Origin: Podocnemis expansa
Lineage: Eukaryota > Chordata > Testudines > Podocnemididae
Assembly (NCBI GenBank): GCA_007922195.1
Contig: ML682067.1
Span: forward strand, 664,283-728,282
Length of the DNA: 64,000 nucleotides
Reading direction: 5' to 3'
Positions 22,076 to 32,893 of this stretch are shown here, piece by piece. Position numbers and translations under genes: made by a program. How positions within the stretch are numbered: position 1 is the first letter of the stretch; each line of letters opens with the position of its first letter. The notes below the pieces were generated by a model that was not told where the DNA came from, ran no database searches, and saw only the letters and a program-made list of their open reading frames with translations.

Positions 22076-23410
22076 AGAAAATTAGAACTGCAGCTTTACA
22101 TTTAAAAAAAAGTGATTATGTTAGCTTTTTGCTAACCTCTCCTGTCATGATTTTAGATACCCTGCTTTATCTTTTTGTTTGTTTAAAAATCTGTGTGTAT
22201 CCCCTCCTCCCTCCCTCTCTTTACATTTAAAACATTAGGGTACCAATGAGGAATAAACTCTGGAAGCAGTTGAGGAGGAGATTTGGTATTTGCATATCTC
22301 GTTTGCACACTGGATTGGTAATTCCATGTGTATCTAATATATATTTTATTACTACATGAAACATTTGGAGGAAAGAAACCATCCAGCTGCCTAATTTGCT
22401 GATGTGTCAATACATCGGAGTGAAGCCACTGAGAGCAGAGAAAGTCTAAAATGAATTGGAGTTTTTGAAGATGCTCAGGAAACCTGCAGAAAGGTATCAA
22501 ACCTTCAAGGAAAAAGAAGTAACAGCTCAGGGAGGAAAACTGGCTGTTAAGAAAAGTCATTGGATCCTGTAAAATGATAGATGGGCCCACAGAGGATAAG
22601 AGATAATGAAGAACAGCAGGGGTTGCTATAAAACCTGATGGAAGTGACTAAATAATGAAAGTGAATTTGTACAGTGTTACCTACCAAGAATGTAAGTAAA
22701 TGATAATAGATGTTCAGGAATTGACTGGAAATAGGGTAATTTACTGTTTAATGTCCTATAGTACCTATGTTTACTTATTAGGGAATGACCATCCTTTAAA
22801 GCTACTCAAATCATAGGTTGGTGGACAGACTTTTACAGTGAGGTTAGAAATAGTTTCCCAGTAATCTTTAACACTCACTTGTGTGACAGTGTAGAGGCTA
22901 GGAAAGATATGTGCCTGAGACATTAGTGAAATAACATGAAGCCTGATTCTGCACCCTTAACTTGCTCTTAGTACTGTTAACAAAATCAAGTCCAACCTGT
23001 GTCAAGTGTGTGTCTGAGCGTCTCAATGCAATACAACAAAACCTGCTTCCCAAGCTGTTGTAGTTTATGCTCATATATGGATTCAGAGTCAGACTGCTGT
23101 TTGATTCCAAGCATTGTTATAGTCATTATGCTGGGAATTAGTCAGAAAGACAGAATTAATTCCAAAAGATACACACAGACAAAAGCTATCCTCACATGGT
23201 TCAGAGAAAGATATTAGGTTCTGTTAACCTAATTCTGATCCCACTTACACTAGTTTAATTCCAGTGACTTAGTGGAGTTACTCCTGGTTTACTACCATAT
23301 AAGGGAGATCAACTCCTATATGACTCAGCCTATAACATGCCAAGCTATTTCTGGAAAGCTTATAATAAAGAAGTTCACACACACACAAAAAAAAAATAGT
23401 GCAAAAAAGC
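22076..23410. other. Non-coding; old dispersed repeat about 23221-23300
   Basis: CTGATCCCACTTACACTAG and TTAGTGGAGTTACTCCTGG resemble a widespread amniote dispersed repeat that I cannot name. The rest is unassigned. Confidence 0.4.
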
Positions 23411-23413
23411 ACA

Positions 23414-23442
23414 ACTTAGTTTATTTTATTTTATTTTTTTTT
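23414..23442. repeat. T-rich / (TTTTA)n simple repeat
   Basis: Short TTTTA units and a T run. Confidence 0.8.
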
Positions 23443-24282
23443 CAAAAATTTAAAACCCGGAAAAGCACCTTTTCACAGAAGCATTTTCCACTCTTTTAAA
23501 CTGGTGACATTAAAAAATTGTCACATAGAAACTTAGATGCATAAAGGAAGAGGATGATTAAAAATGAGGGTCACCATTGCCCAGTCCTTGCAGTCTCAGG
23601 ACACTGATTAGTTTGGGGTACATCCATCTGACCTTGAAACAGTATGGTTCCTCATTTTTCCACAGGATCATTTTCACCTTCAATCTGAAATCCTTTTCAT
23701 TATGCCCAAAAGGAGAATGATTTTACAGACCTAAATCTGATAACACATTGCTTGGCTTGCAGATTTTATTTTTGGAAAGGTTCATTTATTTCAGCTGGAA
23801 AGAATCTAGAACAGATTCTCCAATGAAGAAACAAATGATTCAAGTATGGGACTAAATCCGCAAATACTTTATATATGCAGCTGTACCCACCATGTGGGAC
23901 AGGTTTAATCATGTAGGCCCTGTAATTGGAATGCACTCTACAAGGCTACAGCTCAGTACACTGTTTTTACTGCTAAAGAGACACACTGAATATTCAACAG
24001 CACTCAGACCTTCAGGTGAACAACCATTCTCCAAGTAACATATTAGCCTGAAGAATACATCCTTATCTAGCTTTCTTTGATTTTTAGAGGAAGCTGGACA
24101 TACCCTAACAGTATACTTCTGCTCATTCTGAATCCATTTTTAATATTTTCTTTACACCTGCTCTATACTTCATTTGTTACTTGTTGCTTGGTTAGACACA
24201 AAGCTTAAACCCACTCCCCCTAAACATAAAGCTATACTATGACAGTGATTTAGAACTAGAACTTGCTATTGAGAGTTATAGG

Positions 24283-24697
24283 CAGGAGCGTTGCTGCCCC
24301 AGGGAAGGACCCAGGGCATCGGCCCAGGCCCTGCCCCTTGGGTGCAGGCCAAGCCCCTGGGCGGGGACAGGGCTGGAAGCAGCAGCTGCAACTGCAGGGC
24401 TGCCCGCCCTTGGGGAAGTGGCTGCTGCTGCCGCGGGTGGCTGGGCCCCAGATCCCCAGCAGGGGACAGGGGCAGGAGTGGCAGCTGTGGCCGCAGGCGG
24501 CTAGGCCCTGGATTCCTGGCAGGAGACAGGGCCGCCCGGCTTTGGGGAAGAGGCCGCCATTGCCGCAGGCAGCTGGGCCCCGGATCTCTGGCCTGATTCA
24601 GCCAGAGACCGGGAGAGATGGGGCCCCGCAGGACCCAGGGCACTGGTGCCGAGATTCGGGGCACGGGCCCCATGTGCCCAGTGCCAGCGACACCCTG
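24283..24697. mobile_element. hAT-type MITE, CAGGGGCGTCGC family, copy 2
   Basis: Begins CAGGAGCGTTGCTG and ends CCAGCGACACCCTG. The 8-bp TSD is GTTATAGG (24275-24282) and GTTATGGG (24698-24705). 415 bp, GC-rich, non-coding. Confidence 0.86.
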
Positions 24698-24705
24698 GTT
24701 ATGGG

Positions 24706-25396
24706 GAGTTCTGCTTAAAAACCACTGGTACAGTATGACAATAGGGAGACACCCACAGGTCTAAAATGAAGCCCGAAACAGCTTCTTTTTTGTTCCAGTG
24801 GTGTGGCTTTAATAACATATTGCCAAAATGTTAATAAGTGGAACCCTCAAACATTTCCTGTTTAGCCTACACTAGGAAGTATTCTGTTCTATATAGGTTT
24901 GTGTACAATGCTCAGCTGAGTAACATTCCCAGCATAAAATACTATCCACTCCCCTAAAAAATTAATCATTGAGTTCCTCAGTTTCATCTTCTCCTTCTTG
25001 AATTCCATACTTTTCCCTACCCAAACCTACCGGTTTTTCTATCATCAACCTGATCAAAACATCATTCTTCCCTCACTCCAGTATCCTAAAAGCTCCTCTA
25101 GATTCCTGCCCGCCAGCCACTCACTATACCAGCACTGATGCTGGCAAATGAATTGCCCTGCAGAAAGCTAGAGGAGAGGGGAATGGTTAGCGAGGAGATA
25201 TGGGTCCCCCCGATGTTGGTTTAAGTGTGGGAAATGGGTCCACATTTTCCATTTGATGAGCAGATCTCCCTTGACTACTTGCAATCTAACCTGAGTAACA
25301 AAGTGAATGGGAACATGGACTGGGAAAGGACAACAAATCTTGTCCAATAGGAGGGGAATTTTGGATTTGTCTCACAGTATTTTCATTTGATAGCAT
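24706..25396. other. Non-coding, nothing recognised
   Basis: No repeat or coding signal I can support. Confidence 0.5.
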
Positions 25397-25404
25397 CTTA
25401 CAGT

Positions 25405-25879
25405 CAGTGGCGTTGCTGGCGTTGGGCACCCTGGGGCACGTGCCCCGAGTCCCAACGCCAGTGCCCCGGATCTCCGGCCCAATCGGGCCAGGGATCCACA
25501 GCCTGAACCCAAACTGGCCGGGCTGCAGTGGCCCCGTCCCCAGCTGGGGATCCGGGGCCTGGCTGGCCGCCTGTGGCTGCAGTAGTCCCATCCCTGGTCG
25601 CGGATCCGGGGCCTGGCCACCGGCGGCTGCGGCCATGGCGGCCCCATCCCTGGCTGGGGATCCGGGGCTGTGTACGCGGGCCGGCCTCCAGCGGCCGCTT
25701 CTGGCCAGGCTGGGCCAGGCCGGGCCGCACTGCGGCCTAGCTGCCTGCGGCGGTGCAGCCTCCCCCTGGCCCTATCCCTGCCCGGGGGCGTGGCCTTCTG
25801 GCTGGGGGCATGGCCTTCCAGCTGGGGGCAGGGGCTGGGCCCATGCCCCGGGTCCCTCCCCGCCCCAGCGATGCCCCTA
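25405..25879. mobile_element. hAT-type MITE, CAGGGGCGTCGC family, copy 3
   Basis: Begins CAGTGGCGTTGCTGG and ends CCAGCGATGCCCCTA. The 8-bp TSD CTTACAGT (25397-25404 and 25880-25887) is perfect, implying a fairly recent insertion. 475 bp. Confidence 0.92.
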
Positions 25880-26282
25880 CTTACAGTAAACTTTTTAGAT
25901 CCTAAGAAGTTGATTAGACCACTGCAAAAGGTCAGCTGGCCAGTGTAGCATGTACAGTGGCCAGCTGATGTTTTGCGACAAATGCATTCATGGTGCTTAA
26001 AATCCCTCATACAAGATGTTTGACCACTCCGCATTACTTCTATACTTGTTTTCTCCATTTTAGTGCATTGCTTTTAGGGTCATCTGTTCTAAAACCTTGT
26101 TTATGTACCATTATTTTTTTATATTGTTCTTTTAACCCCACCCTAACTCAGTGGCAGACTTCATCCCATTCTGCAGACATCTGAAAGCAAGTATCTTTGT
26201 GTTTGTTTCTTTAGGTCTCTAGTCATTCCTGAGCTATGTAAACAGTGCACTTGCCTCTGCTGACTTCCTGGTTACTTATGTT

Positions 26283-26572
26283 TAGGGTTACCAGATGTCA
26301 GGCAAAAGGAGGACATGTCCTCCTTTTTACCTTCACATCCTCCATCTGGCAGGCATTTTAAAAACATGTGATTTGTCTGGCTTTTTACTGACAATGGTTA
26401 AAGTATGCTGGAATGCCCCGAAATGCCCTATTTTTTAGGGGGAAGCATTCCAGGGTCCCCTAAAAACAGAAAAGTGTTACATTAATGCTACCTTTTCTCC
26501 ATGTGTCCTCCAATGTCCTTCTTTTCATACTTCCCTGTCCTCCTTTCCATGCTTTGGTATCTGGTAACCCTA
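26283..26572. mobile_element. hAT-type MITE, TAGGGTTACCAGAT family, standalone
   Basis: Perfect 14-bp TIR TAGGGTTACCAGAT and perfect 8-bp TSD CTTATGTT (26275-26282 and 26573-26580). 290 bp. Inside the TIR lies an inverted AGGAGGACATG / CCTCC motif pair. The same family is embedded in H2 and H3. Confidence 0.92.
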
Positions 26573-26580
26573 CTTATGTT

Positions 26581-27974
26581 TGAGAGGTGTGACAAGACAT
26601 ACCCTACATTAGCTTTAATAAAAGATGAAAATTTGGCTTCAATACTTTAAGGTCCAATGAAAGCCATCAGAAATTGTACTTATTTAATGTGAACCATGTT
26701 ACATTATCAGATTCTATTTTATGTGAATTTCCAGTTACGTAAAACCATTTTACATCATCTGATGCAAATTTCTTACAGAACAGTGTTTCAATCCTCTTAG
26801 ACAATTTGCTACATTGTTTTATATAGATTGACCTAGTCATCTTGCAGATCTCTCAGTCGGATATGCTGGAAGTAGGCAGTATAAATGAGCTGCCTGAAAT
26901 AAATGCAAGTGCTAATCAAGTCAAGGCATCTCTGGGAATAGGGATGGGTTTCCCTTCTCATGCAGGTACATTGAATTTTTTTGGAAAAAGCTAAGATTGT
27001 AACCCTAAAAAACATTTAAGTCCATTAATAATACTCTACCACATCTCTCTCACCAATAGTAAGATGTTGCAGAAAGCATCAGGAAATTCATAAAACACTA
27101 GAGAAGAAAAGTAAATTTGCTGAAAATTACCCAAGGGCGATGGAGCTAACTCAGTGTGTAGCTGATATGAAAGCAGCTCTCTTAAAAAAATGCATAGAGC
27201 TGGAAATGTACTTTATGCCATACAGGACAAGGTCAGTGCTTAACAGATAACAATTCCATACCCCAAAGGGCTTACAGTCTGCAACACAAGCGGAAAAGAA
27301 GAAAAGGAAATACAATATGAGATTTGAGAGCACATACTGGGCAGGGGCAGCCTTTGGAACATAGATTCCTCAAGAAGCAGGTGCATTTTTAGCAGCTTCT
27401 TGATGCTAGAGAAGAGATTTTTTGTTCAGCTTTATAGCTGGGTAGGTGTTGGAAATTAAGAGGTTTATTTACATCTTTGTGGATAAAAAGGCCAAATGAA
27501 ATGTGAAACAGGCGAACAGGCAATTAAGATTCATATTGTTTTAGAAAGCTTCAGTGAGTCAGCAGCAAATGCTACCAGGTGAATAGTATTTTACTTCCTT
27601 ATGTGAAACTAGAAGTATACTTTGGGCAAAAATTCTGGTATGGGCTTTGTACAGTGAAAACCCTGCAGCTGTGCCTTCCTTAATGCAGATATAGGGGCAT
27701 GTAAAAGCAGTCTGCAGAAATGGTGAAAATACTGTTAAGGGATGGATATAAAGATATGGAAGTAATCAGCTTTGTTAATACTTATATTGTGTTATATTGG
27801 GAGTGCTGTTCGCATATGTACAATTCTAATTTTAGAGGGAAACAATGGAAGCTTAAACTACTTTTCTGCTTCTGGACCTCGTCCCTCTCGTCATTTTATC
27901 TGTGGGTAGCTCCTATGTAGCAGAGGCTAGTGAAATGGCAGTAATCCATGTGCCCACTCTAACCTAATAAGTGT
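26581..27974. other. Non-coding, nothing recognised
   Basis: AT-rich; only short open frames. Confidence 0.55.
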
Positions 27975-28075
27975 GAAAATGAGAGTCCTGTGGCACTTTA
28001 AGGACTAACAGATTTCTTCAGATACAAGCTTTCGTGGGCTCCAACCCACTTCATCAGATGCATGCGGCAGATGTG
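27975..28075 (+). repeat. PLE terminal fragment, second subfamily
   Basis: GAGAGTCCTGTGGCACTTTA, CAAGCTTTCGTGGGCTCCAA and CCCACTTCATCAGATGCATG. The CTTTCGTGGGCT variant differs from the CTTTTGTGGGAGAAAATC variant used by most copies here. Confidence 0.75.
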
Positions 28076-28082
28076 CTAGCAA

Positions 28083-28444
28083 CTATGTTCCCTCTAAGCT
28101 CTGTGTGTGTGCACACATGCACGTTGTGAAACCCACACACACAACAAAATAAAGTGCGCACAAAAAAATTCAACAGTACTGATATTTTAATTTATTTTAT
28201 GCTACTTTAAGAAGGCGATTGCAAGTAACATGTTTCAAAGAAGGTTTTGTAATTTATAAAATCATTCCCATCACCAGATCAAAATAAAATTTAGATATGA
28301 TTTGAATCATACACACTTACTTCATTGCACTCACAAGGTTGACCACACTCACTGGAGCGTGAACAAATTTGGACACTGGCTCAAAAAATTTGCACAAAAG
28401 AAATTTTTTGCACACACAGCCTATGAAAAGTTAGAGGGAATTTG
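28083..28444. mobile_element. hAT-type element (TGTTCCCTCTAA family), copy 1
   Basis: Ends CTATGTTCCCTCTAAGC and TTAGAGGGAATTTG are the same TIR as at 53053-53239, with shared interior AATAAAGTGCGCACAAAAAA. No convincing TSD. About 362 bp, longer than the other copy. Confidence 0.65.
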
Positions 28445-28837
28445 CCCAGAAGAACATGGAGCTGAACATGGAGCAGGTATGATCATGGGCAACAGAGCTG
28501 CCTTTTCCCACCCCTCTCTCCTCTTCCTCTTCTGATCATATTATTCTATGCTCCCTGCAGAATGGGGCATCTGCTCACAGTATCCAAGCCTCAGGTGGCA
28601 TAGAGTTTAGAGCCAGAAAGACAGCTGATTGCCATTGGATTACTTATTCTTCCTCCTGGAACAGCAAAATGATTAAAAATAAAATTGAAAATCATTTTAA
28701 AAAAATGGAGAACAAAAAATAAATAGAGGGGACAGTAGCTGACCATGTCATCTACCATGAGCTTGCACCTTTAACAGCCGTCTCTGTGTAAAAATGTTCT
28801 TATCTTTAAAGGAGCAAAATCAGGTTCTGAACACAGG

Positions 28838-28925
28838 ATAGAATAGAATAGAATAGAATCATAGGGTTGGAAGGGACCTCATGAGATCATCAAGTCCAAC
28901 CCCCTGGGAATCAGACTTTCAACAA
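28838..28925 (-). repeat. CR1 3' tail fragment with (GAATA)n
   Basis: A short GAATA array, then ATCATAGGGTTGGAAGGGAC, CTCATGAGATCATCAAG and TCCAACCCCCT: antisense CR1 3' UTR and terminal microsatellite. Confidence 0.85.
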
Positions 28926-29184
28926 CAGTGATTTTCCAAACACAAATTAATATAGCCTGAGAGGTGTGTTAGGTGCTTTATCAACACATTTATTAAGAAT
29001 TGGTGGTTTGGTGAAGAATTTTCTTATTTTGACTAAACTATGCTCAGTTTGACCCATAAACTTGAAAAGCAGGTTTCTGGTGGTCATATTGTACCATCGA
29101 TTTTTAATCAGAACTCTCCATAGCTCTCAATAGCGAGTTCTAATTCTAAATTATTGGCATGGTAAGGCCAAAGGTAGTGGGCTT

Positions 29185-29216
29185 TTTGTGAGTGTGTGTG
29201 CGTGTGTGTGTGTGTT
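29185..29216. repeat. (TG)n microsatellite
   Basis: Short, slightly interrupted TG array. Confidence 0.9.
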
Positions 29217-29430
29217 AAAGTTTTTGTATTTAACCAAACAACAAGTAAGAAATGAAGTATAGAGCAAGGGAATATGAAATATAGATTCAGAATGAGCAGA
29301 GGAACACCCCCAGCTTCCACTGAAGTCAAAGGGAGCAGGATCAGGACCTCAGCAATGAGTATTTTCCACTGAACATGAGGGCCTTACAGGGCGCTTATTG
29401 AAACCAGTGGCAAAACAGTCATTGACAGTA

Positions 29431-29798
29431 CAGGTAGTCCTCACTTAGTGACCGGGTTCCGTTCCTGAAACCCGGTTGATAAACGAATTGGTCACTAAAC
29501 GAGGAGCAGCCCTTACCGGTATTTCAAGCATAATGTACTTTACTGGTAGTGGGTTTTTCAACCATCGGTAGATAGTTTTAATGTCACCTTTGCATCATTT
29601 ATAACATTTTTAATATATATTTTAAATGTTTTAAGCTCTAATGTACTGAACTTAGTTTGCATAGTGTACTGTAAATATAGGTAATCTGAGAGAGTTGATG
29701 CGAGTTCTCGTACATCGCCATAATACCAACTCATCAGAGAGCTGGTCATAACTCTGAGGGGTCACTAAACAAGTAGGTCACTAAGTGAGGACTAGCTG
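29431..29798. mobile_element. Tc1/mariner-type (pogo/Tigger-like) MITE
   Basis: TIR CAGGTAGTCCTCACTTAGTG at the left, with CAGCTAGTCCTCACTTAGTG as the reverse complement of the right: 22 of 23 positions match over GTGACC. TA flanks both sides (29429-29430 and 29799-29800). The interior repeats GGTCACTAAAC motifs. 368 bp, non-coding. Family assignment from the TA TSD and CAG start. Confidence 0.82.
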
Positions 29799-29800
29799 TA

Positions 29801-30370
29801 ATAGGAGCTGGAGTGGGCCTCAAGAACTTTGCCCATTTGTTCCAAGAAATCCAGTGTATTGTTCAGTTTCCTACTTTTAAGTAATAATGAGTACAAAGGA
29901 ATCCCTTACTTTCATTTTGTGCAATGACTTTTTCTACTTCAGCCCAGAATTTTTCTGGGTTTCAACCATCCACTCCAGACTATGCTTTAGTTGATTCAGA
30001 GAATTCCAAGAGTTTCCTTTCAATCCAAATATTTAATTTTGAATTCAACTTTATTTCATATTATAATACAAAATTAAAAAAAGGAAAGGAAAACCTAATT
30101 TTAAACCAAAAAATTTAAACATCTTCTTAGAACATCAAAAAGGGACATGGATATCATTGAAACTTTGCCCCACCCAGTATTTCTCCACAACAAAATTCTG
30201 GCAAAATCAATGTGGCTTCATGAAGCATTTTGCTTTCAGAGGACTTACATTCTCTAACAGAAAGTGGTTGTTTTTCAATTTTTTTTTTCCAACCAGCATT
30301 ACTTAATGCCTTGCAAGATCAGGCATTGTCTTGGGAATCAGTCATTTCACCAGTTTAACAATATGAAACT
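29801..30370. other. Non-coding, nothing recognised
   Basis: AT-rich, no supported feature. Confidence 0.5.
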
Positions 30371-30381
30371 CAAGAATCATA
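30371..30381 (-). repeat. CR1 3' terminal repeat, part left of H3
   Basis: AAGAATCATA joins to the CR1 sequence resuming at 34456 once H3 is removed. Confidence 0.65.
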
Positions 30382-30402
30382 GGGTATGTCCACACGAGTC
30401 TT

Positions 30403-30602
30403 GTATTTTGAAACAACACTGGTTGTTTCAAAATAAAAAACCGTATGTCCACACGACGTTTTCCTGTTTCAAAATGACGGAGTCGAAACAAGAGCCGTCA
30501 TTTCAAAACAGCTTAAACCACTTTTCTTTGGAGACGAGTCATTTCGAAATAACGCCGTTTGGACATGTTATTTCGAAACAATGCTTGTTTCGAAATAACG
30601 GT
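30403..30602. repeat. Left subterminal TTTCGAAA palindrome array of H3
   Basis: Three perfect TTTCGAAA sites near 30541-30597 and several TTTCAAAA/TTTTGAAA variants upstream of the Myb-like gene, mirroring the array at the Myb end of H2. Confidence 0.65.
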
Positions 30603-30697
30603 TCTGACCTTCTTCCCAGGGTGCACAGCACCCAAAGGAAGCAGGAAGTGCTGTCCCGCACCCATGCCTGCTAGCGTGCTGACAGCTCTGTTAAGGC

Positions 30698-32492
30698 ATG
30701 GCATCACATGGCTCCACTGCCCCAGGGGGGAGACGCCGTGCCCCCATCTGGACTGCTGAGGATGTTCAGTGCCTCCTCCATATCTGGAGGAGGGAGGACA
30801 TCCTGTCCCAGTTCCAGGCTAGCCCCCAGCACCGGGACATATATGCGGACATTGCCGCAGAGCTGTCTGTGCAGGGCCACGAGCGCACCACCAAGCAGGT
30901 GCACTTGAAAATAAAGGCCCTCAGGCAGGACCATGCCCGGACCAGGGAGGCACGGGAGCTCCAGGGGGCAGGTAGCACTGCTACCTGCCCTTTCTATGAC
31001 GAGCTCCATGCCTTCCTGGGGCCAGAGCCAGTAGCCTGCCAGCTCAGCCTGTCAACACCAGCCAGCGTCCGAGCTCGTCCTCCGGCCCTGAGGCAGTGGA
31101 CACTGAGTCCAAGGTGTCCCTGGACATCGGGCAGCCTCCTACCGCAATGCCACCAGCAGCAGAAGCCGCACCAGGGACCCCCGAGCTGTTCCCTGCCCCC
31201 CATGAGGAGGAGATCAGCGCAGAGGAGCAGAGGCCTGAGACCATCCTGGCCCCTGAGGAGTCCGAGCCTGATGCAGGGACATAGCGCCAGACCTCTGGAG
31301 CCCCTGTGGATGAGTCTTCCTCTCCCGCAGAAGCACGCAGGGCTGGGCCTGTCCAGGTCACGGGCAGCGAGGGGGTACAGGTCCGGGCACTGGGGCAGGT
31401 AGGGCATAGGGTCAGTGGGTGCAGACACCCTTCCATGGGCACGGGTACCCGAGAGACATGTGGCACCAGGGTCACAAGCCCCTGTGTGCCTGGGGTTGGT
31501 TAACAGGGGCTGGGTGTTAAAGATGCAGCCACATCTTGGGCGGGGTGGAGAACATGCAGGCCACACCACTGGCAAGTGGCCTTGGGAGACTCCCTAGAGC
31601 AAGGTGTGGCTGCGTCCAGCTCACCATTGTGGTGGGCGCCACTAGCATGTGTGCCGCCAGGTTATGGTTACCAGATTTCAGGCAAAAGGAGAACATTGTC
31701 TCCTTTTTACCTTCATGTTCTTCTTTTTATCTTCACATTCTCTGTCTGCCAGGCATTTTAAAATACAGGATTTTGTCAGGCTTAGTACTTATAGGGGTTG
31801 AAGTATCCTGGAATGCCATAGAATACTTATTTTTAAGGGAAAGTGTTCCAGGGCCCCCTAAAAACCGAAGAATATTACATTCATACTGTGTTTTCTCCCA
31901 TGTGTCCTCCAATGTCCTCCTTTTTGTACTTCCCTGTCCTCCTTTCCAGGCTTTGAAAATCTGGTAGCCCTACCCCAGGGCTATGTCCCACAGGATCCTG
32001 AGTCCTGCTGACAGTCAGGGCAGAGGTGTGTGCTGCACACAGGCTGCACACAGACAAGGCCAGCAGGCAGCAGGGGCCAACTGTGCTTTCTGCTTCCCTC
32101 CAGCAGGTCACCCAGCCGCCTGCTGTGCGCCACCACCAAGCCCATGTGGCAGCCCGAGACCACAGTGGAGGAGGAGGAGGGCCCTCTGGATGCACAGGGA
32201 GATCCTGGAGAGCCTCGATGAGCTGGGCCAGTGGATAGAGGCATTGACCCAGGCATGGCGCCAAGACCAAGCCAGGCACCAGGACTCTGCCCTCCACCTG
32301 CTGCAACAGATGGCAGCCGTGGATGACCATGTGGTCGCCACACTGGAGCGGCAGGCGCAGGCCATGGAGCGCCTCAGTGACCGCCTGCCCACCGTGGTCG
32401 AGGACTTGGCAGGCAGTGTCCACCAGCTGGTGGAGCGCATAGCCCCTCCAGCTGCTGCAGGATGTCCTCCACCTGGCCTTCCCCAGAGGTGA
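30698..32492 (+). pseudogene. Myb/SANT-like accessory protein of H3 (damaged)
   Basis: Exon 1 from 30698 reads the SANT block (IWTAEDVQCLLHIWRREDIL, HRDIYADIAAELSVQGHE, TTKQVHLKIKALRQDHAR) up to FYDELHAFLGPEP. A frameshift near 31040 moves the acidic tail to another frame (DTESKVSLDIGQPPTA...PEESEPDAGT). A TAG at 31282-31284 stands where H2 has Ser. At the donor position H2 has GTGG|GTAAGT, but here 31310-31311 is AT, so splicing should fail. Exon 2 (32104-32492) is open: ILESLDELGQWIEALTQAW through LVERIAPPAAAG. The intron holds the MITE at 31663-31972. Poly(A) signal at 32761. Confidence 0.82.
31663..31972. mobile_element. Intronic hAT-type MITE in H3
   Basis: Ends TATGGTTACCAGAT and ATCTGGTAGCCCTA. 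TSD CGCCAGGT and CCCCAGGG (6/8). Orthologous to the copy at 18563-18868, as the flanks show. Confidence 0.85.
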
Positions 32493-32760
32493 CTCCAGAC
32501 CCGGGGCGGCCATGGGCAGGGGCGGGGAACACCACCACCCCTGGACCCCTCCACAGGCCCCACCTAAGAACTCCTCTCCCACCCAAACTCCCCCACCCCC
32601 TTCCCCAGTCTCCCCCTTCCAAGTTGCTGGCCCTCCCCCCAGACTCCCCCTTCCCCAGTTTCCCCCTTCCAAGTTGCAGGCCCTCCCTCCAGACTCCCCC
32701 CACATTTCCCCATCCCCTAACCCTCCCCAGCCCTTCCCTGTCCCCACTCCTGTTTTGTTA

Positions 32761-32766
32761 AATAAA
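32761..32766 (+). terminator. Poly(A) signal AATAAA of the H3 Myb-like gene
   Basis: Perfect hexamer about 270 bp after the stop. It is 35 bp from the opposing transposase signal. Confidence 0.7.
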
Positions 32767-32800
32767 TAGTTTGGCACACATATTTTTGGTTGTGAGTGGT

Positions 32801-32806
32801 TTTATT
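32801..32806 (-). terminator. Poly(A) signal AATAAA of the H3 transposase
   Basis: TTTATT on +, about 90 bp past the transposase stop on the minus strand. Confidence 0.7.
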
Positions 32807-32893
32807 GGAGGTAGTTCACAGTGCAGGTGGATGGGTGGGGGCTGGCTATGGGAGAAAGGGGGAGAGGGTGGTGTGGGGCCAGGGCAGGCCAGG

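Noticed and set aside
25286..26058. 228-codon frame on - with Pro/Gly-rich sequence
   Set aside because: Spans the GC-rich MITE 25405-25879 and its flanks; no homology, crosses TSD borders.
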